Shown here: positions 11,131 to 22,730 of the stretch, piece after piece
Numbering within the stretch: the stretch's first letter is position 1
How the letters are laid out: each line of letters opens with the position of its first letter
From: Rehmannia glutinosa
Taxonomy: Eukaryota > Streptophyta > Magnoliopsida > Lamiales > Orobanchaceae
Reading direction: 5' to 3'
DNA length: 64,000 nt
Assembly: GCA_016081115.2 (NCBI GenBank)
Contig: CM071934.1
Coordinates: 58,761,267-58,825,266 of the forward strand
Made by a program: the position numbers and the translations under genes
The notes under the pieces: generated by a model
Seen by the model: only the letters and a program-made list of their open reading frames with translations
Told to the model about the DNA's origin: nothing
Database searches by the model: none

Positions 11131-14100
11131 CTAACCCGCATTGGAATTCTGAACTATGTGTCTGCCTGGTGTTTCACCCTGACAAGGAGACCATGATGAA
11201 AACAAAGGGATATAAATTATAAAGATATATTAAAATGGCCAGGAATATAAACAAGAAGGGGCAACTGCTATCGAAAGGCAGTAAGACTCACAGGTTCAGA
11301 CAACTGGTCTCTTATACAATACATGGACTTCAACATCATTTCCATAGTATCTTTTGCCAACTGGAACTTAACATCTCTTTCACCCAAATTTGGCTGAGCA
11401 TCACCATGGAGCTGCAGAAAGCACAATTTCACATCAGATACATCATGGAACAGTGAGAAGTTGATAAAGTCAAAAATACCTTCAAGTTGATAACTGCTGT
11501 AGGTTCTGTTAGTTCCACATTTTGATTCGCCATGTTCCATGTCATTGACTTTAGACGGGGCAAAACGACCTAAACAAAATCAAAATAGCAAAACAAGTAA
11601 ATAAACAGAATAAATAAAAAGTATTTTAAATAAAAATAAAAATTGGAATCATCTGCCCTATTTTTTCTCTCTTTATCATTAATGAAAAATGTGTCACCTG
11701 ATCTTTTGATATATCCTCTTGCCACTCCTTTTGGAACTTTTGCAATAGAAGAGTCAGCAATCTTTGCAATTCAGGCAGGACTTCAGCAGGGAACAATTTC
11801 TGAATCTCATCTTTATTAACAATATCATAAACACACCTCCGAATCAATACTCGTAGGCACACTAATAGCTGCAGAAACAAATTACACACATTCTTATCCT
11901 TTAAAGTGCACAAGAACATGTAAGTGTATCAAAGACTATGTGAAGAGAAAAATATCATGGTACACTAAAACAATTCAAAAGTTTGTAAAATAGTTAATAT
12001 TGAATAAGCACACCATAACCAGACTACTACACTGATGCACCACCTGGCGCCTACAGTAACAAATTTTTTAGATACATGAAATTTACACATATGGAGGCAT
12101 AGGTTTTCTAGGGGCAGCAAATTTTCTAGCAGGCCTCTTAGTCTTGGACTAGCATTATCTAAATAACCATCCTCCTCCTCCATCTATGTATACAATATTC
12201 ATCTTACTCTAGCAATCTCTCATTTTCTTAAAACATATCTCATAATAAAATAAGCTTCATATTAAATCCTTGTCTTCTTATATATTATGAGTTCTCTACA
12301 TCTTCTTCCACAGCGTGCACTGGTACTAATACTTCTAGTATCAGCGCGGCAATACCTGGTTAAAAAGGTGATGTAGGCGAAAGTGTGAACAAATATACAA
12401 CTCACCTCGTACGTTGATTTTGTAACAATACCGTAAGAGAAACAAGAATTGAGGGAATACCCTAACTCGATTTTTTTATTCAATAATCAATCGCCCTAAA
12501 ATAATAACAAAACAGATATTTATAGGATTACACCCCTACAATAATAAAACTGCTAATTATTGAAAACTCTTAAAAGATAAGTATATAACTCATTAAAATT
12601 AATCCTAATAGATACTAAGATATTTTTAAATAATATCTCAAATCTTATATTCATCATTCTCTCCGAAGTCGAAATGATTCGTCCTCGAATCGGAAGGAGA
12701 TCATCACTAAAATAATTGTTAAACCATGGAAGGGGAGGGGCACGAGGAGGACGAGAGAATACCAGCATTAGTTACGAATGGGTTATCGTACGCGCTCCTT
12801 GCGGGTTTGCCAACTTTCCAAAACCCCTAAGACCACAAAGACGATTTGTCAACAGCCAATGAGCGATCAGCCGAAGCAGGTACCCCTGCGAAGGGGCCAC
12901 CGAACTGCATCCTCAACATAATGCCTAGCCAAAGAGCGACCCACTTGTGACACTTGATTTCAGCTTTCCCTACGGCTACCTTCTGACGAACACCTCAACA
13001 AGGTTTCAAAGAAAGCTCCAATGAAACTTGATCTCCTTATCCTTATGAGGTAGCCAACCTACGGAGTTAGAACATAGGAGACAGAAGTGGACAACACTCC
13101 ACAGCCCAGTGGACCACACTTAAGGTCCTGTTAACACAAACGGAACGGATAGGATAAAAAGGCAATCCAATACAGTACGCGCCAGACCCCTTTTCCTCGG
13201 CTATGCCCCATACCTGGTAAAGGTTGTCTTTGGCTCATCACCCTCGGGAATACGCACTTGATAATACCCCGACCGCAAATCCAACTTTGTGAAGTATCGT
13301 GCTTCACTCTGAGGGCGGCCGAGAAGCTTTGCTCGGCGCGCGGACAGACATGACCGACCTCTGCTAACTACTACTTATATAGACTGGAAGCTAGAGAGAT
13401 ACTTAGGTATAGTGCCGCTACCAGAGAAGGCTCTTTCATACTAGGCGTCCAGACCTACTACGCCCGATCTCCCCAAAACAGGGGAGATTCAAACTATATA
13501 GAAGGCACCGGCCCATTGGGAAGCTTGGAGAAAGGATTGCCTCGCTTCCTAACAACACCAAGAGATTGTTTGCAAAGCGGGAAGAAGGGCTCCGTCCTTT
13601 CTTCTTCCCATTAATTAGCGCATCCTTCCTTGCACCAGAAGACCTGGAAGAGAGCGTCCCTGGCGCGAATAAGTCCCTTTTGCGAGCTAATCCCTCTAAG
13701 AGAGATTACCTTCTTGTTCAGTCTAATCCGATGTGAGCAGACTTCTCTATCTTCATGCCTCTTTCAGCAGAGAAGAGAGCATGGATAATTGTAGTAGAAA
13801 GAACAACTGCTCTCGAATCTAGCTATTTCTTATTTCTTACCGGAACTGACACGCTACGCCCCTTGTAATACTTATAGCTTTATGGCTTAGCCGCTATCCT
13901 TGAAAACATACGTTTTGCTTTTGCGCCTTAGGACTAGATCAGGGATCGGCTGTACTTTCCATCTATCTAATAAAGATCCGAGAATGCGCTCTTACCATTT
14001 TTTCGAGCGTGTGTGACTCCTTGCCGCACTCTTCCGCACAACACACACTCCCACTCACAAGAGCACACCACAAAAATCCGTGAAGGGGATTGATCGATTC

Positions 14101-16162
14101 TTTGACCGGCTTGGGTTGAGCAACCGCTACATTTATTGAACGATCACGGCTACATAGCTCGGCTCCTCTTTTCCTTACTCTTCTTAGTAGAATTCATTGA
14201 CAAGACCAGTTTCCACCCTCGCTTTTGCGATGACAAAAAGACGGATCGGCACCTCTTTTCCACTAAGATACGATTGGGAGAAGGCATCAATCGCCGGAGA
14301 CGTAAGCAGCCATTGACAAATGTCCATACTTAGTTATTCCTTAGCTCAGTGCTTGTTCATTAGCCTTAGCGAATCGTAGCTCTTCGAGTTCGTCTTTACC
14401 ATCATCGGAATCTTCTTTCTATTCTACCATATTGGTCAGACATGTTTGTTATAATTCTAATACCATGATGCCGATTAAATTTTCTAGGATTGAGCAAAAT
14501 ATCATATTCTTCAACAACCTCAATTTATTTGTCGAAAATTGGTGGTCTGTTATAATCACTATCCATCTTGTCAAATTTCGGCGGTTTTTGGTAGTAAACC
14601 ATCGAAATTGCGTTGTCATCTTCCTTATCAAAATAGGTGGCACATCATAACCATCAGTCTCTTCATCAAAGTTTGAAGGTTCTTTGTATTCAACCTCCGT
14701 TATATATCGCCGCTTTCTTCATCAAAAAATTGATAGTCTATTATAGCCATCATCTTCAACATCACCAATGATAAACCATCTATGTCCGCAAAATTGGTTT
14801 CAAACGGGGTGAACTGCACAACATCATAGGCAAACTCACAATTATTATGAAATCGTTTTTCAATAAGTCTCTTGATTTCTTTATATTGGATGCGCACGAT
14901 ATCGATTTGTTTTACCAGCAAATTGATCTGCTAACGTATCTGAGCATTGTGATTGCTCATAGCTTCAAAACCCAAGTGGTGTCAAGGTGATGTATTAAGG
15001 ATCGTAGCATATCAACTAATGCAGGCGAAAGCGTTAAACAAAGATACAACTCACTTCATACGTTGATTCTATAACTTAAGAGAAACAAGAATTGAGGGAA
15101 TACCCTAAATCGGTTTTATTTGATAATCAACCACCCTAAAAAAAATAACAAAATAGATATTTATATGATTAAACTCCTACAATAATAAAACTCCTAACTA
15201 TTGAAAAATCTTAAAAGTTAAGTATATAACCCGCTAAAACTAATCCTCCTAATATATACTAAGATATCTTTAAATAATATCTCAAATTTTATCTCCATTG
15301 CAAGGTCAGTATAAGTGCTCTTTCCGAAGATAACAAGAAAAATGCACTCCCTCCAAAGCCACTATGGCAAAGAATCTCCATGTCCTCTTCATATGAATCT
15401 CACCTTCATTCAGTCTCAATAATAATAAAATAATAATAGTACATAAATACAGCATAAGCAATGGAACAAGATGAACTTTTGCAGTTCTCTTCACAATCAA
15501 TCTCCTCCTCCATTTCAGCTCATACTGTCAGTCCACGAGGTCCGAGTTTTGCCTTTTTCACCCAGTGAAAATCCAATTTCACTGCCCTTCCACTGCCCTA
15601 TCACTGTTCCATCCCAATTCCATGGTGAACTGGAACCCATCTTAGCAAAAATACAAACCATGAACATAGTTGTAACATGTCCCGCTCTGATTTAAGCACG
15701 TAAATCAATATGTTATTTCTGCTACGGCAAAACGGCAAGTTACAACTTTCATCGCAAATATAAATAAATAAAGTGCAGCATATTATGAAGTGCTTTTTCG
15801 CTTGCCAACAGTTCAACATATAGAAGAAACTCCAACCACCCATCTCAGTTTTTCAGTAACTGAACGTGGTGAGTGGTTACGTCTTCCTTTCATTCATTTT
15901 CTATCTTCTAATTATCGTAACACATAAAAAGAAAAAGAAAAATTGTCAAATAAGAGAGGAAGGGTAGCACTTTACTTACAGGATCGAGGTCAGAATCGTT
16001 AGGGAGTTGAAGGATATCGCGGAAAATTTGTCGGTCGGCGGCGTCGAGGCCAGTGCGGCGGGTGCGCCAGAGGGCTTGGAGTATGTATTCCACCGATTCT
16101 TTGGAGCTGGCTCTCACCAGAAGCGGCAAATGCCCCCACATACTGTGATTCCCATCTCCCAT
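11131..16162 (-). CDS. COMMD9: COMM domain-containing protein, COMMD9-like
   Basis: Five exons on the minus strand join in one frame: 15980-16162 (61 codons), 11698-11868 (57), 11480-11569 (30), 11292-11411 (40) and 11131-11178 (15 plus stop), giving about 203 residues; human COMMD9 has 198. All introns have GT...AG ends, e.g. donor GTAAGT after exon 1 and acceptor TTTCTGCAG before exon 2. The C-terminal half is a COMM domain: '[11 protein letters not shown]' across exon 3 and '[15 protein letters not shown]' then 'IRDQLS' in exon 4 parallel human COMMD9 'LPRLVDLDWRV', 'VTVELSKETLDTML' and 'IRDQLS'. Family members assemble into the Commander complex for endosomal recycling and bind the CCC subcomplex; that role is inferred here. 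The start is the first ATG (16162); upstream in-frame codons have no ATG. If the last intron is retained, exon 4 reads on to a stop at 11268. No disabling mutation is seen despite a 4.1-kb first intron filled with mobile DNA. Confidence 0.85.
12780..14395. other. Mitochondrial-type DNA insertion (NUMT)
   Basis: Composition changes sharply at about 12780 to GC-richer, balanced sequence with the texture of plant mitochondrial intergenic DNA (e.g. 'gctcggcgcgcggacagacatgaccg' area near 13335, 'cctcttttccttactcttctt' near 14165), and reverts near 14395. No long reading frame or known mitochondrial gene is present. It carries a Gypsy RT fragment (13203-13311), a feature known from plant mitochondrial genomes. 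The origin is inferred from texture; similarity to a published chondriome was not tested. A chloroplast origin looks less likely because no plastid gene is recognisable. Confidence 0.6.
13203..13311 (-). pseudogene. Ty3/Gypsy RT fragment inside the mitochondrial-type DNA
   Basis: The minus strand encodes '[18 protein letters not shown]' followed by 'EGDEPKTTF' and 'RYGA' before a stop, which is the conserved F(S/T)[10 protein letters not shown](I/V) block of Ty3/Gypsy reverse transcriptases. Only about 35 codons remain. It sits within GC-balanced organelle-like DNA, so it may have been in the mitochondrial genome before transfer to the nucleus. Confidence 0.7.
15298..15979. other. Remainder of COMMD9 intron 1
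   Basis: Non-coding intron sequence between the retroelement and exon 1. The donor GTAAGT (minus) lies at 15974-15979. No further element is recognised. Confidence 0.5.
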
Positions 16163-16344
16163 CTTCCTAATCAAAGCATCAAATGCAAATCCTCTGGTTT
16201 TGCTGGTTTGGGTGAAATGTTATTACTCGGGCTCAATTGCAAATGGAAATGGGAAATTTGCAAGGGGAAATTTGCAGAAATGCATCTTTTTACAAATTTT
16301 TTTGGGAAAATATCACCTACCTAAATTCTTTTGAGGGAGCCGTT
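16163..16344 (-). promoter_or_regulatory. Short 5' flank of the COMMD9-like gene
   Basis: About 180 bases separate the start codon from the TIR element at 16345. The part beyond about 16270 ('ggaaatttgcagaaatgc') resembles a MULE terminus, so only about 100 bases may be original promoter or 5' UTR. No clear TATA box was identified. A bidirectional promoter once shared with the PPR gene is an inference from the layout. Confidence 0.3.
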
Positions 16345-17075
16345 ATTTGCACCCCAACTTTTTATAAATACACCATCTCCCTATTTTTTCAAAATTAAAA
16401 TAACTAATATACCCTTATTGTCAAAAAAATATACCCCACCACTTTTTTTGAAGTGTGGCACGATCGTACTTTATTTTAATACATGGCACGATCGTGCCAC
16501 ATTTTAAAATAAGGCACGATCGTGCCACGCTTTTTACATCAGTTTTTTAAAGAAAATCGGTGTTAAAAGTATGGCACGATCGTATCCTATATTAATACAT
16601 GGCACGATCGTGCCAAAATTAAAAATAAGGCACGATCATGCCACGCTTTTTACATCATTTTCTTAAAGAAAATCGATGTTAAAAGTGTGGCACGATAGTG
16701 CCCTATTTTAATACATGGCACGATCGTGCCACACTTTAAAATAGGGCACGATCGTGTCTATTCGAACATGGCGAAAAAATGGATGATCTTGAAACAAAAA
16801 AATCCAAAAATTATAACACCACTTCAAACTCAACCTATAAAACCTTTAATCTATTAAAAATGACACATTTTCGCACTTAATGGTACAATTAAAATGCACG
16901 GTAGCTAAAAATAAAAATCAGCAACTGAAACCCTAGGGAGAAAAAAATCTGGAAAAAAAATTGGGAGTATTTAGAATTTTTTATGATAATAATGGCATAA
17001 TAGTCATTTTAAGTCATTTTAATTTTATGAAAATAGGGTGGGGTGTATTTATAAAAAGATTAAGCGCATAATTAT
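16345..17075. mobile_element. TIR element carrying a palindrome array
   Basis: The left end (about 16357-16420, 'ctttttataaatacacc...ccctattttttcaaaattaaaa') is repeated in inverted form at about 16992-17065 ('ttttaattttatgaaaataggg...gtatttataaaaag'). The two arms are about 65-70 bases. The core holds the 116-bp palindrome repeat. No open frame is present, so it is non-autonomous. A target duplication could not be fixed because both flanks are also repetitive. Mutator-like affinity is a guess from the long arms. Confidence 0.6.
16457..16758. repeat. Higher-order array of palindrome GGCACGATCGTGCC
   Basis: Nine copies of the 14-bp palindrome GGCACGATCGTGCC (four exact, counting 16485, 16513, 16601 and 16717; five with one to three changes) begin at 16457, 16485, 16513, 16573, 16601, 16629, 16689, 16717 and 16745. 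Spacing is 28, 28, 60, repeated, so three palindromes form a 116-bp unit repeated almost three times. The spacers repeat too ('tttacatca...ttaaagaaaatcg.tgttaaaag'). Confidence 0.9.
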
Positions 17076-20000
17076 ACCCCTCATCCCCGTAAAATGTCAA
17101 AGAAAATGACCCCAATCAATCTATTTCCCTCTCATTCTCACCTTTTGAGGAGGAAAAAAACAAAAGTGCCACCCTCTCTCTCTTTCCCGTCTCTGCTCCC
17201 TAAAAAAATTTCCGGCGATTCCGACTTTATTGCCACCGGCATCGTCTCTTCTCGGGCATTTTCCTCTGCTTTGCGCTGAGTTTGGTGGTGACACTCCACT
17301 TGGTAACAACTTCTAGTCCCCTTCCGACCGGACTTCCGACATCTACTACTTGTCTCATTTTTCTCACTCACGCGTCTATTGTGAAGTACATTTTCCTGGT
17401 AAGTTCGATTTTTGCTATCTTGTTCTTCAAATCTAGGGTTTTCTAGGGCTTTTTTGTTGTATTTTTGTATGTTTTTCTTTTTCTTTTCAGACCATGTGTT
17501 TTAGTATGCTTGAATTTTTCATCTTTTGGTAACCTTTTTTGATTTTCATGGTTTTTGGGTTGTTGGGTTTAGGTGAAAGATCTCAACATTTTTCCCAAAA
17601 ATAATCTTATGTTGTTCAGGTCGGTTTCATGGGTTATGGGTCGGTTTGAAAGCATGATAGTGTTATTTTGAAGTTTATTTCTGAAGTATATCAGTTTGTT
17701 GGGTTTGATTTTGGATGTTGTTTGCGTTTTTCGACCCCTATTAGTTATGTTCCTTTAATTTCCTGCCTTATGTGCAGTTTATGTATGTCGACTATTTCTA
17801 CGACCACCCTTACGACCACTGTGTCGACCACTACTTGTTTTCCGACTATTGCTTTGACCAACTTTCGACTAGTCTTTCCACCTAATGTGTTGTTTTTATA
17901 TTTAACAGGGATAAAAATGGCTCTCATTCCAAAGGAGAAAGATCAGTTTAAAGGAAAGCTGTCATGTAGGTCGTGTTTCAATTCAATGGATCTGATTAGA
18001 GCGCGGTTGAAGGGGGATAATATTGATAAATTCAAGCAATCGTAATTTGGATATTTCCTTGAAACCGATACTATACAGTTCCAGGGGCAGCTGGTGTTAC
18101 AATTGCTCTTCCGTCAAGACAATAGTCTTTCCACGGACAATATTGTCTTTCACATAAACAACAAGCAGTCTGTCTGTGGGCCAGGAGAATTTGCTTTGAT
18201 AACTGGCCTTGAATTTGGCGCTAAACCACCAATCCAATCAAAGCCCGAGATAGTGAAAAAAATTTTTTGGTAAAAGTGGCAGTGTGTTTTTGTCGGACAT
18301 AGTAAGTGCTTTCAAAGAACATGCAACGAAGGAGAAAGGCAAAGGAATCATGACACTGAAATTGGCCCTTTTGTATGTGGTGTACGAAGTTCTGTTGGTC
18401 TCCGGTCCCGCCAAAAAGCTGGATGAGAAATACATATATTTGGTGGACAATTTGAAGGCCTTCAATGCATATCCGTGGGGCCGCATTGCTTATGCATTTC
18501 TAGTGTCTGATATAAGATCTTGCATGTCCGACAGGGTAGAAAAATTTTGGAAGAGAAATGAGAAAAAGAAGGCTGAAAACAAGAAAGATCATAACATGGA
18601 GAAGTTCGATTTCACACATGCTTTACAAGTTTGGGCATACGAAGTGATGCCCGATGTTGGTAAATTGTTTGCGAAACGTGTGTCGGGTTCTTCGAATGCA
18701 ACTCCCCGGATTCTACGCTGGAAAGCTGAGGATGCCCCTATCGCTGACTTGTTGAAAAAAAATATTTTTTTAACTTGAAGCCTGGTGATCTTGTTGCCGA
18801 ACGTGTAAGTTTTTTTAAATTTATTTATTATTTATTATGAAATATTTAACTTGTTATTTGATTTGAATATTGTACTTATTGAAATAATTCATTATTGAAT
18901 TGAACACATGTGAAAGTGGCCAAAAGATTGAAGCCTTCTCGTGCTGAAAAGAGTTCTGGCTACTTCAAAAGTGTAGCAAAGTGGCAACAGGAAATTGTGG
19001 CAGCCGTTTCAGCTGATGAAGATTCTGATGAAATTGTGGATGTTGAGGCGTCGACACCATGAAGGATGAGAAGAAGGAAGTGAGAACCAAAAACATGCAC
19101 GATGTTGATGCGGGAAAGCCATCTATGCATATAAGTGATTCAGATATCTTTTAAAATATTTTTGTTTTTTGGTAATTGATTTGAATCTGAAAATATATTT
19201 TCATGTGTGTTTCAGGGACTTTTTGATTTGAATAAAATTGAAAAAATAAGCTAAAAAATTGACAAGATTGAGGAGGAACTGTTGACATTGAAGTCAATCT
19301 TGTCAGCAGTGATGGAGATGGTGGGCTGTAAGGAGGTTGAGAGTGATGATGAAGAGGAAAGTGTTGGAGAATTGAAGGAAAGTGTTGGAGGAGAGGATGA
19401 GAGTGAAAGTGATGACAGTGATTATGAGGGTGAGGACACTTTTGAGGGAGATGAAAGTGATGAGAAGGAAGAGGAAGAAAGTGATGATAAGGAAGATGAA
19501 GAAAATGATGAGGCAGTGGACAGTCAAGAGGGACATGAAAATGATGGGGAAGAGGAAATTGATGATGGGGGGAGAAGAGTAACAAGAGAGAACAAAGTGA
19601 CAGGGGGGAGAGGGTTACAAGGGAGAGGACCTAGCAATGAGATTAGAGTCTTGTATTTAATTTTGACAAACGTGTCCCCACGGAAAAGACATAACCCCAA
19701 AGATTGAAACGACCAAAATTATCGCAAAAGTGATGGTCGAATTGGGCTCCGACCGAACAAATGACCATGAAATCGATCCTAATGTGGTTGAAGTTGTTCC
19801 CGACCATGTTGTCAACCATTCCTCCGAACCCCATCCCTATGGTGGTCGAAGAAGATGCCTCCTCTTTGCATACCCCCATGCAATTACAAGTTGAAGAATT
19901 TCCCTTGCCTTTATCAGTCCACCTGCCCGACCCAGATGATGTGTACAACCCTCAACCTGACCCATATGCGGACATTACGAAAAATTTATTTGGTAATTCA

Positions 20001-21209
20001 GATTTTGTGGATCCCCCCCAGTACAAAATAGGCCCAAATGTGAAAAAAGAAAGGGGGCCAAAAGAGAAGTCACCGTATACCAACCCTAGCCACCACATTT
20101 CCCCGGAAAAGAAGAAGAGAAAGACTCAGAAAAAGGTGAGCGAGGAACATTATTCGGAAACTGTTGTTGGTCGGTATGACCCTTCTGCAAACTATCCCGT
20201 TGAGAAGTTGCAATCTTTCAATCACTGGTGGGCCACGTCTAAGGATATTGTAACTCCTATTGCACCTCTGTCCTTTGATGCTGCTTGGGTGGTTTCCCCT
20301 TCTTGGTTTACCCCACTAATCACACCGAGAGCATGGCTAAACAATGCGGTATGTTTCCTTTTTTTTTTGTACTTGTACATTTGACTGCCATAAATATTAG
20401 GTATAAACATTATATTTTTGTTATTCAATGCAGAATCTAGATGCATTGACTTATCTATTGCTATTTAAGAGGAACATTGCGCCACATGCTTTCTTGCCTC
20501 GATGGACTTGCACTGATGCATTATTTTGGGTATGTTTTGTTTTTTTTTTATTATTACTTTTTTTTTTTCTAATCTCAATAATTAATTATTTCTCTAATAT
20601 GTAGTCATCTCATTTTGTTTTTTTTTTTTCATGCCAACAGCAAAGAAGCATTTCTCTGGGAAAATGATTAATTGCTACTCAAAAGAAGAATGAAGAAATG
20701 GACATCCAAAATTTCGAAAAGGGGGACAATTTTGCAATATGTATGGTGGTGGTCGGTACCCGAAGGAGCTAGGGTCAAATTGGGCAGAACGTGACAAAAT
20801 TTACGGAGTGGCCCATGTTTTTGGCAATCATTGGGTACTATATGAGCGGACTTGACCATGTGCATAATAATGGTGTATGACTCCCTGTCCAATACTACGA
20901 CAGTTGCAAAGACAAAAAATGAGTTTGTTCCATTGGCTCGGGCACTTCCCATAATATGCAATATGGGAAATGTTTGAGACAACCGAAAAGCACCGAGGAT
21001 GTCCATGCTTGATTGGAAGATTGCAAGGATGGAGCACCCGCCGCAGCAATCAAACAAACGGTAGTGACTGTGGGGTTTTGGCCATGAAATTCATGGAGGC
21101 ATTGGCAGCGGGTAGAAGTGTGGCTGAAATCGATCCTGGGATGACCATCCAATTTATGCAAAGATTTTGTTCAGAACTTTTCAACAGTGGTGATATTGTT
21201 GTTATCTAG
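17076..21209 (+). pseudogene. DUF1985 plus Ulp1-type (C48) protease gene of a MULE, copy 3
   Basis: A probable 5' UTR exon ends at a GTAAGT donor near 17400. The coding part starts ATG at 17917 (MALIPKEKDQF). The DUF1985 domain is cut by a stop at about 18042 (FKQS*FGYF) and a frameshift in the A/T run near 18260, then stays open from 18284 to 18778. An acidic exon (19282-19700), a proline-rich exon with lysine-rich nuclear-localisation-like clusters (19761-20349), a 96-bp exon (20434-20529) and a last exon (20641-21209) follow with good splice sites. The last exon holds a frameshifted C48 protease; the cysteine box survives as 'GSDCGVLAMKFMEAL' near 21060-21100. Such genes are carried by plant Mutator-like elements of the Kaonashi type (SUMO-protease-like). 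It is convergent with the related gene at 21889-25056. Confidence 0.7.
17790..17875 (+). repeat. 12-bp periodic repeat, CGACCAC type
   Basis: In the intron just upstream of the DUF1985 start, TACGACCACCCT, TACGACCACTGT and GTCGACCACTAC follow one another with a 12-base period, then looser copies (TTCCGACTATTG, TTTGACCAACTT). This is the copy-3 counterpart of the TGCCCAC repeats in copies 1 and 2. Confidence 0.7.
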
Positions 21210-21888
21210 TATGATGTTGTATGTATTTTGACATTATTTTCTATTTATTAGCAGGTTGTATTACTAGAAGTTTGATGGACATATTGTATGTATCTAGTAT
21301 GATGTTGTATGTATTTTCCCATTGTTGTAAATATTTAATTATAGCATGTTGTGTTGACAATGGTATCTATGGACAAATTCACAGTATTCCAACAAATTGA
21401 TGTCATTTTGAAACTTTCAATAAATACAAACACTTAAATTCAATCGAAGACATCAAACAGTTGCATAGGAAACAGACAAACTGAATAAAAGACATCAATA
21501 TTGGTACAAAGAGTGCTAAAGTTACAAGTACAAATAAACCAGACCACACAAATGACTACAAGTTTGACCACCACGACGACGACTAAATGACCAATACATA
21601 TAAAATAACTGCCCAAACGACCGAATAAACAACCGACAGGTTCAGCGAACCACGACGACCCTGTTGCCGACCCATAGAACTAATCATTTATAGGACCTGG
21701 GTTTTTGCAAGTCCTATGGTTTATCAAATGGGCCGACAAATGTTGGTCCGTTGGGCAAGGAGAAAACTCAGGTCAGGCCAGGACGAAATTCTAATATACA
21801 AATACTACACCATTAACATCTAATATAGGGAACACAAATAAAAGTTTAATCCACACAATATACTTACAAATTAACATCTAATATTGCC
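21210..21888. other. Spacer between convergent DUF1985-Ulp1 genes
   Basis: It holds the 3' ends of both genes. The minus strand keeps a decayed 'RTCKNPGP'-like piece near 21690-21720 that could be a zinc-knuckle tail, and several gaccac/cgacgac motifs of the copy-3 repeat type lie at 21560-21680. No MULE terminus could be found here, so the boundary between the two copies is unknown. Confidence 0.35.
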
Positions 21889-22618
21889 TTATTGGAATAA
21901 TTCTGCGCAAATTCTGAGCCTGAAATCATCACACCTCTTGGCGTTGATTTTCACCACGCCACGCCCTGTCACCAAGGACTCCACCATTTTCATGCACATT
22001 ATGCCACAATCACCGGTATTCAATTGTTGCGGGGGATGCTCATACCGTTCAATCTTCCGATCCTTTTGGGGGGGCTCGACCCTGTTGTCCCAAATGTGAG
22101 CTTCCTCGCACAAACTTGGTAGCATTGACGCTAATTTCCTGAATTGTCCAATATAAGTATTAAATGACTTGGACTCGGACATTGAATCATATACAACGAT
22201 CAATTTTTTGTTCAAGTCCAACTCATATAGCACCCAATAGTTACCAGTAACGTGGCCTATGCCATAGACCTTGTCAACATCAGCCCATGATTTCCCGAGA
22301 CCGTCTACTGGATATACGCCCGTCAAATATTATATTATAGCTTCGTCCACCTTCCACCAAGACCAGTCTTTCTTTTTTTTCTTTGAACTTTTGCAAACAT
22401 AGCCCATTTCATAGTCAAATTATCTGTCAAATTAAAGTAAATCAATGTTAGAAACAAATTTATATCAAAAAAACAAGATGAATGACATGTTTGTGTAAAT
22501 GAATGATGCTACGTACCCAAAATAGCATATCAACGAATGTCCAGTTCGACAAGAAACGATCAGGCCATTTTTTTGATTTATACATGATGAGACGCATCAA
22601 CAAGTCCATTTGCTGCAA

Positions 22619-22730
22619 TGAACATATGTGGGCACATATGTGGGCACACAGTAAGGCAAAAGGGTAGGCAAGTAAAAAAAAAATGGGCAGGATGATAGGT
22701 AAAGAGATGGGCAGGAAAAATGTAAGTGAT
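22619..22730 (-). repeat. Small GTGGGCA-type repeat in an intron of copy 2
   Basis: Two close 12-base copies (catatgtgggca, catatgtgggca) and looser ones (gggtaggca, atgggcagg) occupy the intron before the 96-bp exon. On the gene strand the motif reads TGCCCAC. Confidence 0.6.

Larger units (their letters stand above)
12369..15297 (-). mobile_element. LTR retroelement (Gypsy-like remnant) in COMMD9 intron 1
   Basis: Two direct repeats, 12369-12653 and 14988-15297, read TGATGTA...(T)TATTCA/TCTCCA on the plus strand and share most of their length ('aacaagaattgagggaataccc', 'caataataaaactgcta', 'taaataatatctcaaat'). They are the LTRs of a minus-strand element; the left copy lacks about 30 bases present in the right one. 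Next to the left LTR, the minus strand reads 'gattcgaggacgaatc...ggagagaatga', typical of the 3' end of Gypsy polyproteins plus a polypurine tract. A decayed gag-like stretch lies at about 14400-14987. No complete pol is present, and mitochondrial-type DNA occupies 12780-14395. I could not fix a target duplication. Confidence 0.65.

Noticed and set aside
11268..11291. Read-through end of COMMD9 exon 4
   Set aside because: A strong GTGAGT donor at 11291 and an in-frame final exon at 11131-11178 make splicing more likely; kept as an alternative only.
16007..16324. 105-codon plus-strand frame
   Set aside because: It is antisense to exon 1 of the COMMD9-like gene.
16457..16758. Regularly spaced repeats that could suggest a CRISPR array
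   Set aside because: The context is plant nuclear DNA, the spacers are themselves repeated, and there are no cas genes; it is a tandem higher-order repeat.
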